Shown here piece after piece: positions 14,332 to 14,536 of a stretch of DNA of 14,536 bases. Source of the stretch: Acidobacteriota bacterium. GTDB taxonomy: Bacteria; Acidobacteriota; Terriglobia; Bryobacterales; JACQDG01. Each line of letters starts with the position of its first letter. The stretch's first letter is position 1. Position numbers and translations under genes: made by a program. Location of the stretch: positions 1 to 14,536 of the forward strand of contig JACQDG010000038.1 in assembly GCA_016201185.1 (NCBI GenBank), read 5' to 3'. The notes under the pieces are model-generated. The model was given only the letters and a program-made list of their open reading frames with translations. It searched no databases and was not told the origin of the DNA.

Positions 14332-14536
14332 TGTGGAAACAGCGATCAGCAATCCGCAATCAGCTATCAGCAATCAGCTTCCGGGTAGTGGTGGGAACGC
14401 TTGCCACATTTTGCGCCTGGGGACAGTCCGCGTCGGGACCCGCCCGGCCGCGGGTCTCTGGCGGGGGTGGCATGCCGTTCGCCCGGGGCGAAGTGCTGAA
14501 TTATTCCGTCAGCTGGCCCAGCGGGCTGAGCCTGGG
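14331..14536 (+). CDS. Exported DUF3108-like protein, 5' end only
   Basis: The frame opens with an ATG at 14331 that shares its A with the TGA of the preceding glycosyltransferase and stays open to the window edge (68 codons). A polar start (MWKQRSAIRNQLSAIS) precedes a hydrophobic signal-peptide core FRVVVGTLATFCAWGQSASG at residues 17-36. After a Pro/Gly linker comes MPFARGEVLNYSVSWPSGLS at 48-67. This PF-x-x-GE-x-L-x-Y-x-V-SW pattern is what I associate with the start of DUF3108 domains of exported proteins. Only the beginning is present, so the family call is tentative. Residues 4-16 are encoded by a heptamer repeat. A GTG at 14388 is an alternative start that would give a shorter signal peptide without its basic residue. 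Confidence 0.6.
   Translation, partial: MWKQRSAIRNQLSAISFRVVVGTLATFCAWGQSASGPARPRVSGGGGMPFARGEVLNYSVSWPSGLSL
14344..14378. repeat. Five tandem heptamers in the start of the last gene
   Basis: GATCAGC, AATCCGC, AATCAGC, TATCAGC and AATCAGC follow one another without gaps at 14344-14378. In the frame of the gene starting at 14331 they encode residues 5-16, giving SAI at residues 6-8 and again at 13-15. The unit [A/T/G]ATCAGC resembles heptamer arrays I recall between genes in environmental bacterial genomes; this was not checked. Confidence 0.75.

Noticed and set aside
14344..14378. CRISPR-like or iteron origin repeats
   Set aside because: Units are 7 bases, contiguous with no spacers, and there is no replication or cas gene nearby; they are within a coding start.

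Overview
The window is GC-rich, gene-dense DNA that most likely comes from an Acidobacteriota member of the Solibacter/Bryobacter type. The main evidence is the large secreted protein at 3845-7231. It carries the split signature of the 'Solibacter uncharacterized C-terminal domain' (TIGR03437) behind a beta-propeller built on repeated LGQPDF-type motifs. The assignment rests on recognised family signatures, since no search could be run.

Layout. (1) 1-384, minus: 5' part of ssb, cut by the window edge. (2) 436-2861, plus: a galactose-mutarotase-fold protein, a small exported glycine-zipper protein with a good promoter whose -35 box lies inside a dyad, and a four-helix membrane protein resembling DUF4345. 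(3) 3026-8262, minus, read from high to low coordinates: a short cupin that appears to lack its N-terminus, an SDR oxidoreductase with an altered catalytic Tyr/Lys pair, the 1128-residue secreted propeller/TIGR03437 protein (its start shares one base with the SDR stop), and a sigma-70-like gene with a C-terminal zinc (ZAS-type) motif that is broken by an apparent one-base deletion. (4) 8406-14536, plus: a polysaccharide cluster rfbA-rfbC-rfbB for a dTDP-deoxysugar, three GT4-type glycosyltransferases, and the 5' end of an exported DUF3108-like protein. Several junctions overlap (GTGA at 9170, 26 bases at 11927, TGATG at 13177 and 14331), so the set reads as one transcription unit.

How the genes fit together. 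RfbA, RfbB and RfbC would make dTDP-4-keto-L-rhamnose. The reductase RfbD is not in the window, so it is either encoded elsewhere or the product is another deoxysugar. The three GT4 enzymes would then build a surface glycan or exopolysaccharide. The minus-strand group joins a small-molecule oxidoreductase and cupin to a large exported protein of unknown role.

The most notable observation is inside the secreted protein. Its single TIGR03437 domain is interrupted twice, and each interruption holds the same four-part repeat cassette (A1-A2-B1-B2), so two paralogous cassettes are nested in one host domain. A second theme is short tandem repeats placed at translation starts. A decamer-type repeat encodes the signal-peptide core of the propeller protein, decamers abut the TTG start of the first glycosyltransferase, and heptamers encode the N-terminus of the last protein.

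No rRNA, tRNA, CRISPR array, transposase or integrase was seen. No gene-free stretch exceeds 300 bases. The longest, 2205-2432, shows nothing beyond a ribosome-binding site at its end.
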